Origin: Halalkalibacter alkaliphilus
GTDB lineage: Bacteria > Bacillota > Bacilli > Bacillales > Bacillaceae_D
Assembly: GCF_023555415.1 (NCBI RefSeq)
Contig: NZ_JAKRYL010000013.1
Span: forward strand, 1 to 64,000
Direction: 5' to 3'
Length of the DNA: 64,000 nucleotides
Of the stretch, positions 52,358 through 61,273 are shown piece after piece. Numbering within the stretch: the stretch's first letter is position 1; each line of letters starts with the position of its first letter. The position numbers and the translations under genes are program-made. The notes below the pieces were generated by a model. It was given only the letters and a program-made list of their open reading frames with translations, did no database searches and had not been told where the DNA came from.

Positions 52358-52395
52358 AAGCTGTCGCGGTCTTTTGATAGCGACAGCTTTTTTAA
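52358..52395 (+). terminator. Terminator/attenuator after the pilin gene
   Basis: Perfect AAGCTGTCGC / GCGACAGCTT stem followed by TTTT. The remaining pilus genes must be reached by readthrough, which would give more pilin mRNA than assembly-protein mRNA. Confidence 0.88.
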
Positions 52396-52423
52396 AATAG
52401 GAAGATAGGGAGGAATGATACGA

Positions 52424-53173
52424 TTGTTGTTACTTGATATTTATGTCTTTATTATAGCTTTACTTCTCGGCAGCTTCTTCAACGTCGTAGCCATTCGTCT
52501 ATTAAAAAAAGAATCTATTGCTTTCCCTCCTTCTCATTGTCCACATTGTAAACATAAGCTGTCAGTCTTTGATCTAATACCAGTTTTTAGCTATCTTTTT
52601 TTAAAAGGAAAATGTCGTTATTGTAACGTAAGGATCTCGCCTTTATATCCATTTGGAGAGCTCTTAACAGCTGCATCTATTTTTGTTGTTTACAAATTTG
52701 TTGGGTTTGAGTTCGAATTGATCCCTGCTTTGATCCTTACAGTTTTGTTAGTTATTTCCGTGTTAACGGATATTCATGAACAACTGATTCTAGATATAGT
52801 GACATTGCCAATGCTTGGCGTATTGCTCATTAGTCGAATATTTATTGGTAGTGAGCCATTTTGGTTTTATCTAGCTGGTGGGGTTGTTGGTTTTGTATTG
52901 TTACTAGTAATCGCAATTGCCAGTCGTGGCGGCATGGGTGGTGGCGATATAAAGCTTTATGCAGCTATTGGAGTAGCACTTGGTCCTTGGCTGACAGTGA
53001 TGAGTCTAGTGCTTGCTTCATTTGCTGGTGCTGTTGTTGGTGGAATTTTGTTGCTGACAGGAGTAGTGAAACGGAAACAACCGATTGCCTTTGGACCTTT
53101 TATCTTTATTGGCACGATAGCTGCCTATTTATTTGGATCTGATATTTGGCATTGGTATACAAGCTTTTGGTAA
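52424..53173 (+). CDS. Prepilin peptidase (PilD/ComC)
   Basis: Membrane aspartic protease that cuts and N-methylates prepilins. N-terminal methylation domain GSFFNVVAIRL with two zinc CxxC pairs (CPHC and CRYC); peptidase Asp residues in LTDIHEQLILD and GMGGGDIKLYAAIG. About 249 residues, B. subtilis ComC size. ATG at 52415 is one base from GGGAGG; TTG at 52424 has ten bases and is preferred. It sits where comC lies in B. subtilis (folC-comC-spoIIB), so it probably also processes competence pseudopilins. Confidence 0.94.
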   Translation: MLLLDIYVFIIALLLGSFFNVVAIRLLKKESIAFPPSHCPHCKHKLSVFDLIPVFSYLFLKGKCRYCNVRISPLYPFGELLTAASIFVVYKFVGFEFELIPALILTVLLVISVLTDIHEQLILDIVTLPMLGVLLISRIFIGSEPFWFYLAGGVVGFVLLLVIAIASRGGMGGGDIKLYAAIGVALGPWLTVMSLVLASFAGAVVGGILLLTGVVKRKQPIAFGPFIFIGTIAAYLFGSDIWHWYTSFW

Positions 53174-53185
53174 GGAGGTAGTAGG

Positions 53186-53662
53186 GTGAGAGATGAGAAA
53201 GGTGTAACGTTAATTGAATTGCTTGTGGCGATTGTTATAGCTGGAATCATCCTCGTTCCTCTACTAACGATTATGACAGGGACATTTTCTCGTACGGTCA
53301 GCCAAGATCAAGATACACGAAATGCTTATATTGCACAGACTGTAATCGAGAAGGTTAGGATAAATGACTCAGACGGCGGGCTTCATATGGAAGGTGTGTA
53401 TTGTTGGAATAGTGAAGGGAGATCTGCAGCTTGCTCAGATGCTGATTATAGCTTACCTAATCTTTATAGAGAAAACGTGGATAGTTCACGAGACTATACC
53501 ATTGAGGTGACGGTCCATCCATATTCGCCTAATCTCAGCTTTAACGAAGTTTCAGTAAAGGTATCCAATTATTCTCTTATCTCTACTGGGCCTGAAAGTG
53601 GTATGTTTAAGAAGTTGAATCAGGTTGAACTAATAACGGTGGTGAAGAAAGATGCATCTTAA
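53186..53662 (+). CDS. Minor prepilin, PilV-like
   Basis: Class III signal: MRDEKG|VTLIELLVAIVIAGIILVP, with Glu5 present. 158 residues; soluble part with two Cys (YCWNSEGRSAAC) that could form a disulfide loop. GTG start with GGAGG upstream. Overlaps the next prepilin gene by 11 bases. Minor-pilin type judged from order and the xxxQTVIEKVR segment; PilV versus PilI naming is not certain. Confidence 0.82.
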   Translation: MRDEKGVTLIELLVAIVIAGIILVPLLTIMTGTFSRTVSQDQDTRNAYIAQTVIEKVRINDSDGGLHMEGVYCWNSEGRSAACSDADYSLPNLYRENVDSSRDYTIEVTVHPYSPNLSFNEVSVKVSNYSLISTGPESGMFKKLNQVELITVVKKDAS

Positions 53663-54140
53663 TAACGAGCGCGGCGTAACGTTAATTGAGCTTCTTGTCA
53701 CTATTGTAATTATGGTTGCTGTCACAACCCCAATTGTCATGATGGTTTCATTAGCTATGAATACAGAAAGAGAAGTTTCAGTGCAAAATGATATACAAAG
53801 AGAAGCGCGTTTGATTATGGAGAGGGTAACAGAAAAGATGCGCGATAAAAATGTGATTTGGACGAACGCTCAGTCGGAAAATAAATGGGAATTAGTGTGT
53901 GTTTTAGAAAATGTAGAAGGCACTCGCTGTTCTGATGTGTATCTAACATATGAAGTGGTAAACGGTCTTGGAACGATGAAGCTTGGAGAGAACGGCCCTG
54001 TCCTTTCAGAACATATCACTTATTTTAATCACCCAAATTATGAAGCAGGTCGTTCAAACCCGGTGGAAGTGAAATTGCAAATCACAAAATCAGGAAGAAG
54101 CATTGAGCTCACTACGAATATTTACTACGATCGATTTTAA
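53652..54140 (+). CDS. Minor prepilin, PilW/PilJ-like
   Basis: Class III signal: MHLNNERG|VTLIELLVTIVIMVAVTTP, Glu5 present. 162 residues, with QREARLIMERVTEKMRD after the membrane helix, as in PilW/ComGF-like pseudopilins, and a Cys pair (LVCVLENVEGTRC). Expected to join the initiating tip complex with the flanking minor prepilins. Confidence 0.82.
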   Translation: MHLNNERGVTLIELLVTIVIMVAVTTPIVMMVSLAMNTEREVSVQNDIQREARLIMERVTEKMRDKNVIWTNAQSENKWELVCVLENVEGTRCSDVYLTYEVVNGLGTMKLGENGPVLSEHITYFNHPNYEAGRSNPVEVKLQITKSGRSIELTTNIYYDRF

Positions 54141-54158
54141 ACGAAAAGGAAGAATGAT

Positions 54159-55133
54159 ATGAAGACGTATATTCAAAATGAGCAAGGGGCTGCGTTGATC
54201 CTTATTCTTTTTTTGATTGTCTTTCTCTCTATAGTTGGCCTGTCAATGTTAACTCAAACTACATACAGCCAAAAAACAATTGCTCAACATGCTTCAGTTG
54301 AAAGAGAGTTCTATCTGCTTGAAGGTGCGATTGATTTATTTCTTGATGATGTAGAAAAAGACGAGGCACAACCTTTTTATATGTTCAAAGATTTTCTAAC
54401 AGAAGAGAAAGTATTTCGAGAGTATGATATCGCAAAAGAAACAATTGAAATGAGAATAGCATCAAATCTTTTAGAAAATAACGAAAAGGAAGAAACGATC
54501 AAAGCACACGTAACAGCTAGTTTGAAGGGAGAGCCAACAATCCATCGTGAACTAACATTACATGCTTCAAAGCATAAAGAAATCGTCGGTAGGTATTTTG
54601 GACAAGGAGCAGCGATTAACTTTATTGGCGGAAATTTAAACGCAGAAAGGCAACAAGTAGAAGTAGGCAGTGAAGATATTATTCAAATAACAGAACCGCA
54701 ATTCGATAGTGTTTGGAATAAATATAATTCAAAAAACACTGATTTTGGGGGTTTGACCGTTTTTAGACATACCAATCTTAGACAAAGTTCCCTGACCATT
54801 AAAGAAAATGAAGTCTATGTAGTAGACAAATTAACGTTACGAGGGAATGATAGGATCACGGTAAATGGGTTATTAATCGTTAAGGAAATTGATTTAAATG
54901 GAACTCCCACTCTTGTTGTTAATACAGGCGTGATCTCTAAACATTTTGAATTACTCCCAGGGAATCCGCTAAGGGTGACGGGGGATGTCAATGGAATTCC
55001 ATGTGATCTGCTAAATGATACGAAGTTAGATTGCAATAAGGTACGTCCTGGTCACGTTACGGTTGAGTATGGTGAAGAATGGGATTATGACGAGGAAGTT
55101 GTCTCTTATCGGACACTAAGAACGAGAGATTGA
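54159..55133 (+). CDS. Minor pilus protein, PilX-like
   Basis: 324 residues. Leader NEQG|AALILILFLIVFLSIVG is a prepilin-like N-terminus but without Glu at position 5 (Ile there), as in many PilX/GspK tip proteins. The middle is helical; the C-terminal third (about 195-270: LTIKENEVYVVDKLTLRGNDRITVNG and LLIVKEIDLNG) looks like a short beta-solenoid. RBS AAAAGGAAG. Placement after two minor prepilins supports a tip-complex role. Confidence 0.78.
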   Translation: MKTYIQNEQGAALILILFLIVFLSIVGLSMLTQTTYSQKTIAQHASVEREFYLLEGAIDLFLDDVEKDEAQPFYMFKDFLTEEKVFREYDIAKETIEMRIASNLLENNEKEETIKAHVTASLKGEPTIHRELTLHASKHKEIVGRYFGQGAAINFIGGNLNAERQQVEVGSEDIIQITEPQFDSVWNKYNSKNTDFGGLTVFRHTNLRQSSLTIKENEVYVVDKLTLRGNDRITVNGLLIVKEIDLNGTPTLVVNTGVISKHFELLPGNPLRVTGDVNGIPCDLLNDTKLDCNKVRPGHVTVEYGEEWDYDEEVVSYRTLRTRD

Positions 55134-55143
55134 GGTGTTTTTG

Positions 55144-56259
55144 ATGTTCAACAAAAAGTATTCTGGCATAGATTTTCGTGACAAGAAAGTAACATTTGCA
55201 ACAGTGAAAATGGATAAGCATGTACCAGTGTTAGAAGATATTTATGAAGCGAGCATTGAGGATCAGGTGATCATGAGCGGAACGGCAATGGATATTCATC
55301 AATTATCTGATACACTTCGATCTTATTTGCATAATAATAAACTTGCTTCAAGACATGTTCACATAGCAATTCCTACACAAAACACATTAATTAGAAAGAT
55401 TGATACACTACCAGATTTAGAAGAAAAGGATTTGGCTAAAATCATCCGTTTTCAAATTGGTGAAAGTATTCACCTTCCTTTCGAAGATCCAATTTACGAT
55501 TTTGTGAAAACCGGTTCGATTCAACCAGTACGAAACAAGTTAGAAGAGCATGAAGATTTTACGTTAGAGGAATATAACAATCGAGACGTTCAGACTCCTA
55601 GGAGTGAGATTCTGTTTTTTGCTACTTCACGTATCGTGTCTGAGCATTTATTAGATGCGTGTGAAGATGCAGGTTATAAAACATTAACAGCAGAGATTCG
55701 GGGGTTGGCGCTCCAACGTTTATTATTGAACGTCCACCCACGCTGGCTAAGAGGAACAGAGATGGTTATTGATGTCGGAGAAGAAAATGTAGATATTCAC
55801 ATCTTCCATAATGAGCTGATTGTTTTCTCTAGAACAATGGCGATTGAAACTGAAGAGGTAACTGGATATGCTTCAACATCAGCGGAAGAAGTGTTGTCTT
55901 TTCACATGGATTCAGTTGAGGGAGAGCGTGAAATAGCTGCTACAAAGGACGAATTAAGTTGGAACGAAGATAATTACACGACTGCTTTAATGAATGAGAT
56001 ACAAAAGGCACAAAATTTCTACCGCTATTCGCTTGGAGAGCGTGATAGTGAGTTCGATCGAATTATTATTACAGGCGAGCATGCTAGTAAAGTCTTTAAT
56101 AGCTTAAAAGAAAGGTTGCCGATGGAAGTTACACGAATCGACTATAGTTCCATCATATTGAATGATGATTTCAACGATGATTTACTAGATACGTGTAGTG
56201 TGGCAATCGGACTTGCGCTACGGACAAACGAAAAGCCTAATAAAAAGAAGAAGCAATAG
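55144..56259 (+). CDS. pilM: Type IV pilus assembly protein PilM
   Basis: Actin-like cytoplasmic protein that links the PilN/PilO membrane parts to the motor. Phosphate-binding style segments KKYSGIDFRDKKVTFATVK at the N-terminus and MVIDVGEENVDIHIFH in the middle, with HIAIPTQNTLIRKIDTLP and IIITGEHASKV. The frame is open from GTG 55135, but ATG 55144, eight bases after GAGG, is the likelier start; 371 residues. Followed 21 bases later by pilN. Confidence 0.88.
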   Translation: MFNKKYSGIDFRDKKVTFATVKMDKHVPVLEDIYEASIEDQVIMSGTAMDIHQLSDTLRSYLHNNKLASRHVHIAIPTQNTLIRKIDTLPDLEEKDLAKIIRFQIGESIHLPFEDPIYDFVKTGSIQPVRNKLEEHEDFTLEEYNNRDVQTPRSEILFFATSRIVSEHLLDACEDAGYKTLTAEIRGLALQRLLLNVHPRWLRGTEMVIDVGEENVDIHIFHNELIVFSRTMAIETEEVTGYASTSAEEVLSFHMDSVEGEREIAATKDELSWNEDNYTTALMNEIQKAQNFYRYSLGERDSEFDRIIITGEHASKVFNSLKERLPMEVTRIDYSSIILNDDFNDDLLDTCSVAIGLALRTNEKPNKKKKQ

Positions 56260-56280
56260 TCGTAGATTGGAGAGAGAGAC

Positions 56281-56847
56281 GTGAACATTAGCATTGACTT
56301 GCTCCCAGATCGATCAAGAGCAATTGAAGGGAGTTTCCCTGTTATACCAGTTGCTGGGCTTGCTGCGATCTTTGTAGGAGCTATTGTTCTCACATATACA
56401 TTCATTGATACACGTAATCAAGTTCAAGCGCTAGAAGAGCAAATTGCATTACAGACACAAGTAAGAAATACAATCGAATTGGAATATAGCTCGATGACAA
56501 CAGGGGTAACGGAGTACAACTATGTGGATCATTATACGGCTATTGACAGATTTTTAAATGATGTTTATAAAGGGACAGTTGATATAAAAGATCGAATTTA
56601 TTTTCTATTACCTCATGGTGCAACTGTGGATTATTATATGTATACAAATAATGGTGACTTACAACTAACAGTAACCACTTTTTCTAAAGGAGATTCAGCT
56701 GTCTTTTTAAATCGTTTATTTGGTGAAGAAATTGTGTCAGGGGCAGAGCTAGATTCAATTACTGTAATTGGTGAAGATAGTAACCTAGCGTATACCTCTC
56801 AATTTACGATAAGCCTCCAAACGTTAGTAGGTGAAGTAAATGAGTGA
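56281..56847 (+). CDS. pilN: Type IV pilus assembly protein PilN
   Basis: Bitopic inner-membrane alignment protein. The short cytoplasmic N-terminus NISIDLLPDR is the PilM-binding motif (INLLP type), followed by one membrane helix (about residues 23-42), a coiled coil (RNQVQALEEQIALQTQVR) and a small outer domain. 188 residues. GTG start after GGAGAGAG. Overlaps pilO by eight bases. Confidence 0.88.
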   Translation: MNISIDLLPDRSRAIEGSFPVIPVAGLAAIFVGAIVLTYTFIDTRNQVQALEEQIALQTQVRNTIELEYSSMTTGVTEYNYVDHYTAIDRFLNDVYKGTVDIKDRIYFLLPHGATVDYYMYTNNGDLQLTVTTFSKGDSAVFLNRLFGEEIVSGAELDSITVIGEDSNLAYTSQFTISLQTLVGEVNE

Positions 56848-58495
56848 ATGGTTAGATAGAAATCAAAAGCCCGTATTATATATAATTATTTTGCTATTTT
56901 TAGGACTTGTTTCATTATATATATATCAAGTGCGTCCTTTACAAACGGAAAAAGCTACTCAGCAAAGAGAGTTACAGTTGATCCATACAGAGATCTCAAA
57001 TTATGAAGCTCAAATCTCTCAATTAAGGCCACAAACATTGACATTACAAGATCAAAAAAGGTTGCTAAACAGCGTACCGTCACAGCCGAATGTAGAACAG
57101 TTGGTAGCTGATCTTGAACGTACAGAATTAGAAACAGGTGTTTTTATTAGAAATATTTCGACCGCGATTTCTCCAAATGAAAGTGGGGAGTCTTTATGGA
57201 GTCATATCTTTTCAGAAGATATGTTAGAAATCTTAGGACCTCGCGTCAAAGACGTTGATATGCTTACTGTTTCTTACATTGAATTAAGGGTCGATGTAAC
57301 AGGAGAAGAGAAAGATGTTCACATGTTCGTTGAGAAAATAGAAAACCTTCCACGTATAATTCATCTACAAGATTATACGTACGACATAAGTGTTGGTGAA
57401 AATTCAGTAAAAACGTTCAATGGAACTGTAACCATACGAGCTTTTTACAGTGAAGACTTTGCTGAGTATATAGAAACGCTTAATGAGTTTGAATTAGATT
57501 ATACATTTGATAAAGAAAAATTAGATCAATATATAAAACAGGCTGAAGGTAACTCCGATGAGATTGGTGAAACAAACGGCAATACACCAAATAGTCCGAG
57601 TGAGTCAAATGAGAGTAGTACAGATGTTGTCACCGACAATGAAAGTGTTGAAAAAAATCACAACAATACAATAGTTGGTGGAACAACAGGTGGTAGTACA
57701 TCGAATGGACAAGCTGGTGGAACAACAGGTGGTACATCTGGAGGTTCAACAGGCAACGCTGTTACAAAGCCAGGAAATGTAACGCTATCCCCTATTTATC
57801 CAAAAGAAAGTTATGACAAAGAACTAGGTGTAAGCAGCATCGAATTATACTATTTACCTTCTGGATATGATAAGACGGTGAAAGAAGGAGACTCGGTCTT
57901 TTATCTTGTTCAAACAGGTGCTTATAATACGGATGTTTACTTTTCAAAACAGTTACTAAGCTTGATTGATGCAGGTATGTTTCCTCGAACAGTTGTAAGG
58001 AAATATGATCCTGCTTTATCTAGTTTAGTTATAAACACAGGAATCGCTCATACACGTGAGTCAGCTACAGCAATTGGTGATTTTCTTTACAAGATTGACA
58101 GAGAATTTAATTCTTGGGTAGAAGCAGTTCCATTTCGCTTGCCGACTGATGAACAGAAGCTATTGCCAGAAGCGATTGAGGCAATCACATATATTAGTGA
58201 TGTTGCTGTAAAAGGAATTACTACTAATGATTACAAGTTAGCAGAAGAACAACTGTTACTGATTCGTTCAAAAGTAGAAGCCTATGAAGCAGAAGCGAAA
58301 GAGGTAATCAACAATACAAAAAATGCTGATCGAAAAGTTCAGATTCAGGATACAATCATTTTCTTGCAATTAGCGTTACAAACATTAGAAAAGTTTGAAC
58401 AAACGAATGAAGTACAACTACTTTGGCAGACACAAGGAGCAATGCTTGATTTCGCGTATTCATTAAATGGTTTTGTGCGCTTCGAAACTAAGTAA
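56840..58495 (+). CDS. PilO-like alignment protein fused to a SPOR/SpoIIB-like module
   Basis: 551 residues, far longer than PilO (about 200). Order: membrane helix (about 11-28), coiled coil, PilO-type domain to about 215, an acidic Asn/Ser linker and a Gly/Thr/Ser-rich repeat (about 278-306, GGTTGGSTSNGQAGG type), a SPOR-like domain (about 352-432, FYLVQTGAYNTDV and NTGIAHTRESATAI) and a helical C-terminal part. That last part ends LLWQTQGAMLDFAY (about 529-542), matching DLWQAQQALLDALV near the end of SpoIIB encoded downstream. SPOR domains bind septal, denuded peptidoglycan, so it may anchor the pilus machine in the wall in place of PilP/PilQ. Confidence 0.85.
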   Translation: MSEWLDRNQKPVLYIIILLFLGLVSLYIYQVRPLQTEKATQQRELQLIHTEISNYEAQISQLRPQTLTLQDQKRLLNSVPSQPNVEQLVADLERTELETGVFIRNISTAISPNESGESLWSHIFSEDMLEILGPRVKDVDMLTVSYIELRVDVTGEEKDVHMFVEKIENLPRIIHLQDYTYDISVGENSVKTFNGTVTIRAFYSEDFAEYIETLNEFELDYTFDKEKLDQYIKQAEGNSDEIGETNGNTPNSPSESNESSTDVVTDNESVEKNHNNTIVGGTTGGSTSNGQAGGTTGGTSGGSTGNAVTKPGNVTLSPIYPKESYDKELGVSSIELYYLPSGYDKTVKEGDSVFYLVQTGAYNTDVYFSKQLLSLIDAGMFPRTVVRKYDPALSSLVINTGIAHTRESATAIGDFLYKIDREFNSWVEAVPFRLPTDEQKLLPEAIEAITYISDVAVKGITTNDYKLAEEQLLLIRSKVEAYEAEAKEVINNTKNADRKVQIQDTIIFLQLALQTLEKFEQTNEVQLLWQTQGAMLDFAYSLNGFVRFETK

Positions 58496-58529
58496 CTCCA
58501 TACAGCTTGTAAAAAAAGGAGATATACTT

Positions 58530-60200
58530 ATGGCTACCCAAAAACGAAAGAGGTTAGGGGATTTACTCGTTGAATCAGGAATGATTACGCAAGATCAGTT
58601 AATGAACGCCCTTCAAGAGCAAAAAAAGACAAAGGCGCGCCTAGGAGATCAGCTTGTTACGATGGGGATGGTAACTGAACAGCAAATTATTGAAACACTT
58701 GAATTTCAACTTGGTATTCCTCACATAAACCTTTATAAAGAAAAAATTGATCAGAAGACGATTGGAATTATTAATGAAGAATTGGCTCGTAAATACCAAT
58801 TAATTCCCGTTGAGCGGAATGAAAATCGGTTAACGGTTGCGATGTCAGATCCACTCGATTATTTTGCTCTAGATGATCTCAGGCTGAGTACTGGTTTTCA
58901 AATTGAGCCTGCTATAGCAAAAAAAGAAGAAGTGCGTTTGGCAATTAATCGTTATTATGGAATTCAAAAGTCAATCGATCAAATGCTTGATGATATGATT
59001 ACGAAAACAGATGATGAAACACTTTTGGACATGCAGCAATCTGATGATTCGCCGGTTGCAAAAATGATCAATCAGCTTATTTCTCAAGCGGTTCAAGAAG
59101 GAGCAAGTGACATTCACATAGATGCATTAGAATCGGAGACAATTATTCGCTTTCGGGTGGATGGAGTCCTTCGCCAAGAGAGAACGGTTCCGAAGAACAT
59201 GCACAATGTTCTCGTTTCAAGGGTAAAGATTTTGGCCGAATTAAATATTGCAGAAAAACGTTTGCCTCAAGATGGTCGATTTAAAATTGATCTCGACCTT
59301 CGAAAAATTGATTTACGTGTATCTATCTTGCCAACAGTTTTTGGGGAAAAAATCGTTATGCGTATTTTGGACACAGGAAATGTCTCACTAGGTATTCACA
59401 AACTAGGTTTTTCAAAAGGCAATAAAGAGAAATTTCAAAACATGCTAAGTCGTGCATATGGAATCATTCTCGTTACAGGGCCAACAGGATCGGGAAAATC
59501 AACAACGTTATACTCAGCTTTATCGAATTTGAACTCTCCTGACGTTAACATTATTACCGTTGAGGATCCTGTTGAATATCAAGTTCAAGGAATTAATCAG
59601 GTACAAGTTAACTCAAACATTGGGATGACCTTTGCTGCTGGCTTGCGCTCAATTCTTCGTCAGGACCCTGATATTATTATGGTTGGGGAAATTCGGGATA
59701 CTGAAACCGCTGAAATTGCGCTTCGTTCTGCCTTAACAGGGCATTTAGTATTAAGTACATTGCATACAAATGATGCTGTTAGTGCAATTAGTCGATTAAT
59801 TGATATGGGGATCGAACCTTTCCTTGTCTCATCAGCATTAACAGGAGTCGTTGCCCAGCGCCTAGTTCGTCGTGTTTGTCCAGCCTGTGCCGAAGATTAC
59901 CAGCCTGCAGAGGAAGAGCGTTACCTATTCGAATCACGTCGCTTAAAGGTCGAAAAGCTTGTGAGAGGAAAAGGGTGTGCAAACTGTAATAGTACGGGTT
60001 ATAGAGGGCGTATTGCCATTCACGAAGTGGTTGTTATTGATGATACATTACGTGAGCTCATCACTCAAAAATCGTCCGATTCCATATACCGTCAATATAT
60101 TAATGAACAAGGCTTTGTAAAAATTTCCGAAGATGGATTAATAAAAGCCGCATTAGGTCAAACGACGATTGATGAAGTATTTAGAGTAACAGTTGAATAG
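58530..60200 (+). CDS. pilB: Pilus extension ATPase PilB with MshEN c-di-GMP domain
   Basis: Hexameric motor for pilus extension. The N-terminus holds the MshEN signature: RLGDLLVESG...LQEQ (residues 8-31), a five-residue spacer, RLGDQLVTMG...LEFQ (37-60). C-terminal secretion ATPase with Walker A GPTGSGKST, Asp box, Walker B DPDIIMVGEIRD, HLVLSTLHTNDA and a four-Cys zinc site (CPAC and CANC). The frame is open from 58467 inside pilO, but ATG 58530 behind AAAAAAGGAG is the start; 556 residues. Distinguished from ComGA by MshEN and length. Confidence 0.95.
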   Translation: MATQKRKRLGDLLVESGMITQDQLMNALQEQKKTKARLGDQLVTMGMVTEQQIIETLEFQLGIPHINLYKEKIDQKTIGIINEELARKYQLIPVERNENRLTVAMSDPLDYFALDDLRLSTGFQIEPAIAKKEEVRLAINRYYGIQKSIDQMLDDMITKTDDETLLDMQQSDDSPVAKMINQLISQAVQEGASDIHIDALESETIIRFRVDGVLRQERTVPKNMHNVLVSRVKILAELNIAEKRLPQDGRFKIDLDLRKIDLRVSILPTVFGEKIVMRILDTGNVSLGIHKLGFSKGNKEKFQNMLSRAYGIILVTGPTGSGKSTTLYSALSNLNSPDVNIITVEDPVEYQVQGINQVQVNSNIGMTFAAGLRSILRQDPDIIMVGEIRDTETAEIALRSALTGHLVLSTLHTNDAVSAISRLIDMGIEPFLVSSALTGVVAQRLVRRVCPACAEDYQPAEEERYLFESRRLKVEKLVRGKGCANCNSTGYRGRIAIHEVVVIDDTLRELITQKSSDSIYRQYINEQGFVKISEDGLIKAALGQTTIDEVFRVTVE

Positions 60201-60213
60201 AAGGTGAGCTACG

Positions 60214-61254
60214 TTGGATATAGAAAAATTGTTATACTTCGCTTTTCAAAACAAGGCTTCAGACTTACACATTACAGTAGGGGCAACACCGTGCCTGAGA
60301 GTAAATGGGAAGTTGAAAAAAGTTAATTCTGACGTGTTAACGCCAGAATTAACACTAGCTATGGCAAAACAAATTATTCCAGAAGATCAATTCTTGAAAT
60401 TTGAAGAAAATGGTGAACTTGACTTTTCTCACGCGATTCAAGGTGTTTGTCGTTTTAGAGTAAATGTTTTCCGGCAACGAGGATCAGTTGGAATTGTTTG
60501 TCGTGTCGTCGATGGAAATGTACCTACTCTTGGCGAATTGGGGCTTCCGTCAATTTTGCAAGATTTTGCAAAACAAACACAAGGTATTTTGCTTGTAACA
60601 GGACCGACTGGATCAGGAAAATCTACTACGTTAGCTGCGATGATCGATTATATTAATGAAACGATGAGCAAGCACGTATTAACATTGGAAGATCCAATTG
60701 AATTTTTGCATAAGCACAAAAAAAGCATCGTTAATCAACGAGAGATTGGTCATGATAGCAAGGCTTTTTCCGTTGGTTTGAGAGCAGCCCTACGTCAAGA
60801 TCCAGATGTGATTCTCGTTGGAGAAATGCGCGACCTAGACACAGTTCAAACAGCAATTACAGCAGCGGAAACAGGCCATTTAGTTCTTGGTACACTTCAT
60901 ACTCAAACAGCCTCTCAAACTGTTCACCGAATCATTGATGTGTTTCCGGCTGAGCAGCATCGACAAGTTCGAATGCAGCTTGCTAGTTCACTACTTGGAG
61001 TCGTTTCGCAACGACTCCTGCCGACTGCAAATGGAAAAGAGCGGATCGCAGCCCTAGAAATCCTTGTAAATAACACAGCAGTTGCAAACTTAATTCGTAC
61101 AGATAAGATTCATCAAATTTTATCTGTGTTAGAGACAAGCAGAAATAGCGGGATGCAAACAATTAATATGGCCGTTATTGACCTTATGCAAAGAGGTCTA
61201 GTAACTCGTGCTATTGCTGATGAATTTGTACCGGGATGGGATAAACACGAATAA
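60214..61254 (+). CDS. pilT: Pilus retraction ATPase PilT
   Basis: Hexameric ATPase that powers pilus retraction and twitching. ASDLHITVGATPCLRVNGKL at the N-terminus, Walker A GPTGSGKST, Walker B DPDVILVGEMRD, GHLVLGTLHT with the His box, and the C-terminal NLIRTDKIHQI segment typical of PilT. 346 residues. TTG start after AAGGTGAG. PilT presence separates this system from the competence pseudopilus, which lacks it. Confidence 0.96.
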   Translation: MDIEKLLYFAFQNKASDLHITVGATPCLRVNGKLKKVNSDVLTPELTLAMAKQIIPEDQFLKFEENGELDFSHAIQGVCRFRVNVFRQRGSVGIVCRVVDGNVPTLGELGLPSILQDFAKQTQGILLVTGPTGSGKSTTLAAMIDYINETMSKHVLTLEDPIEFLHKHKKSIVNQREIGHDSKAFSVGLRAALRQDPDVILVGEMRDLDTVQTAITAAETGHLVLGTLHTQTASQTVHRIIDVFPAEQHRQVRMQLASSLLGVVSQRLLPTANGKERIAALEILVNNTAVANLIRTDKIHQILSVLETSRNSGMQTINMAVIDLMQRGLVTRAIADEFVPGWDKHE

Positions 61255-61273
61255 GAGGAAGGGCGGGAAATCA

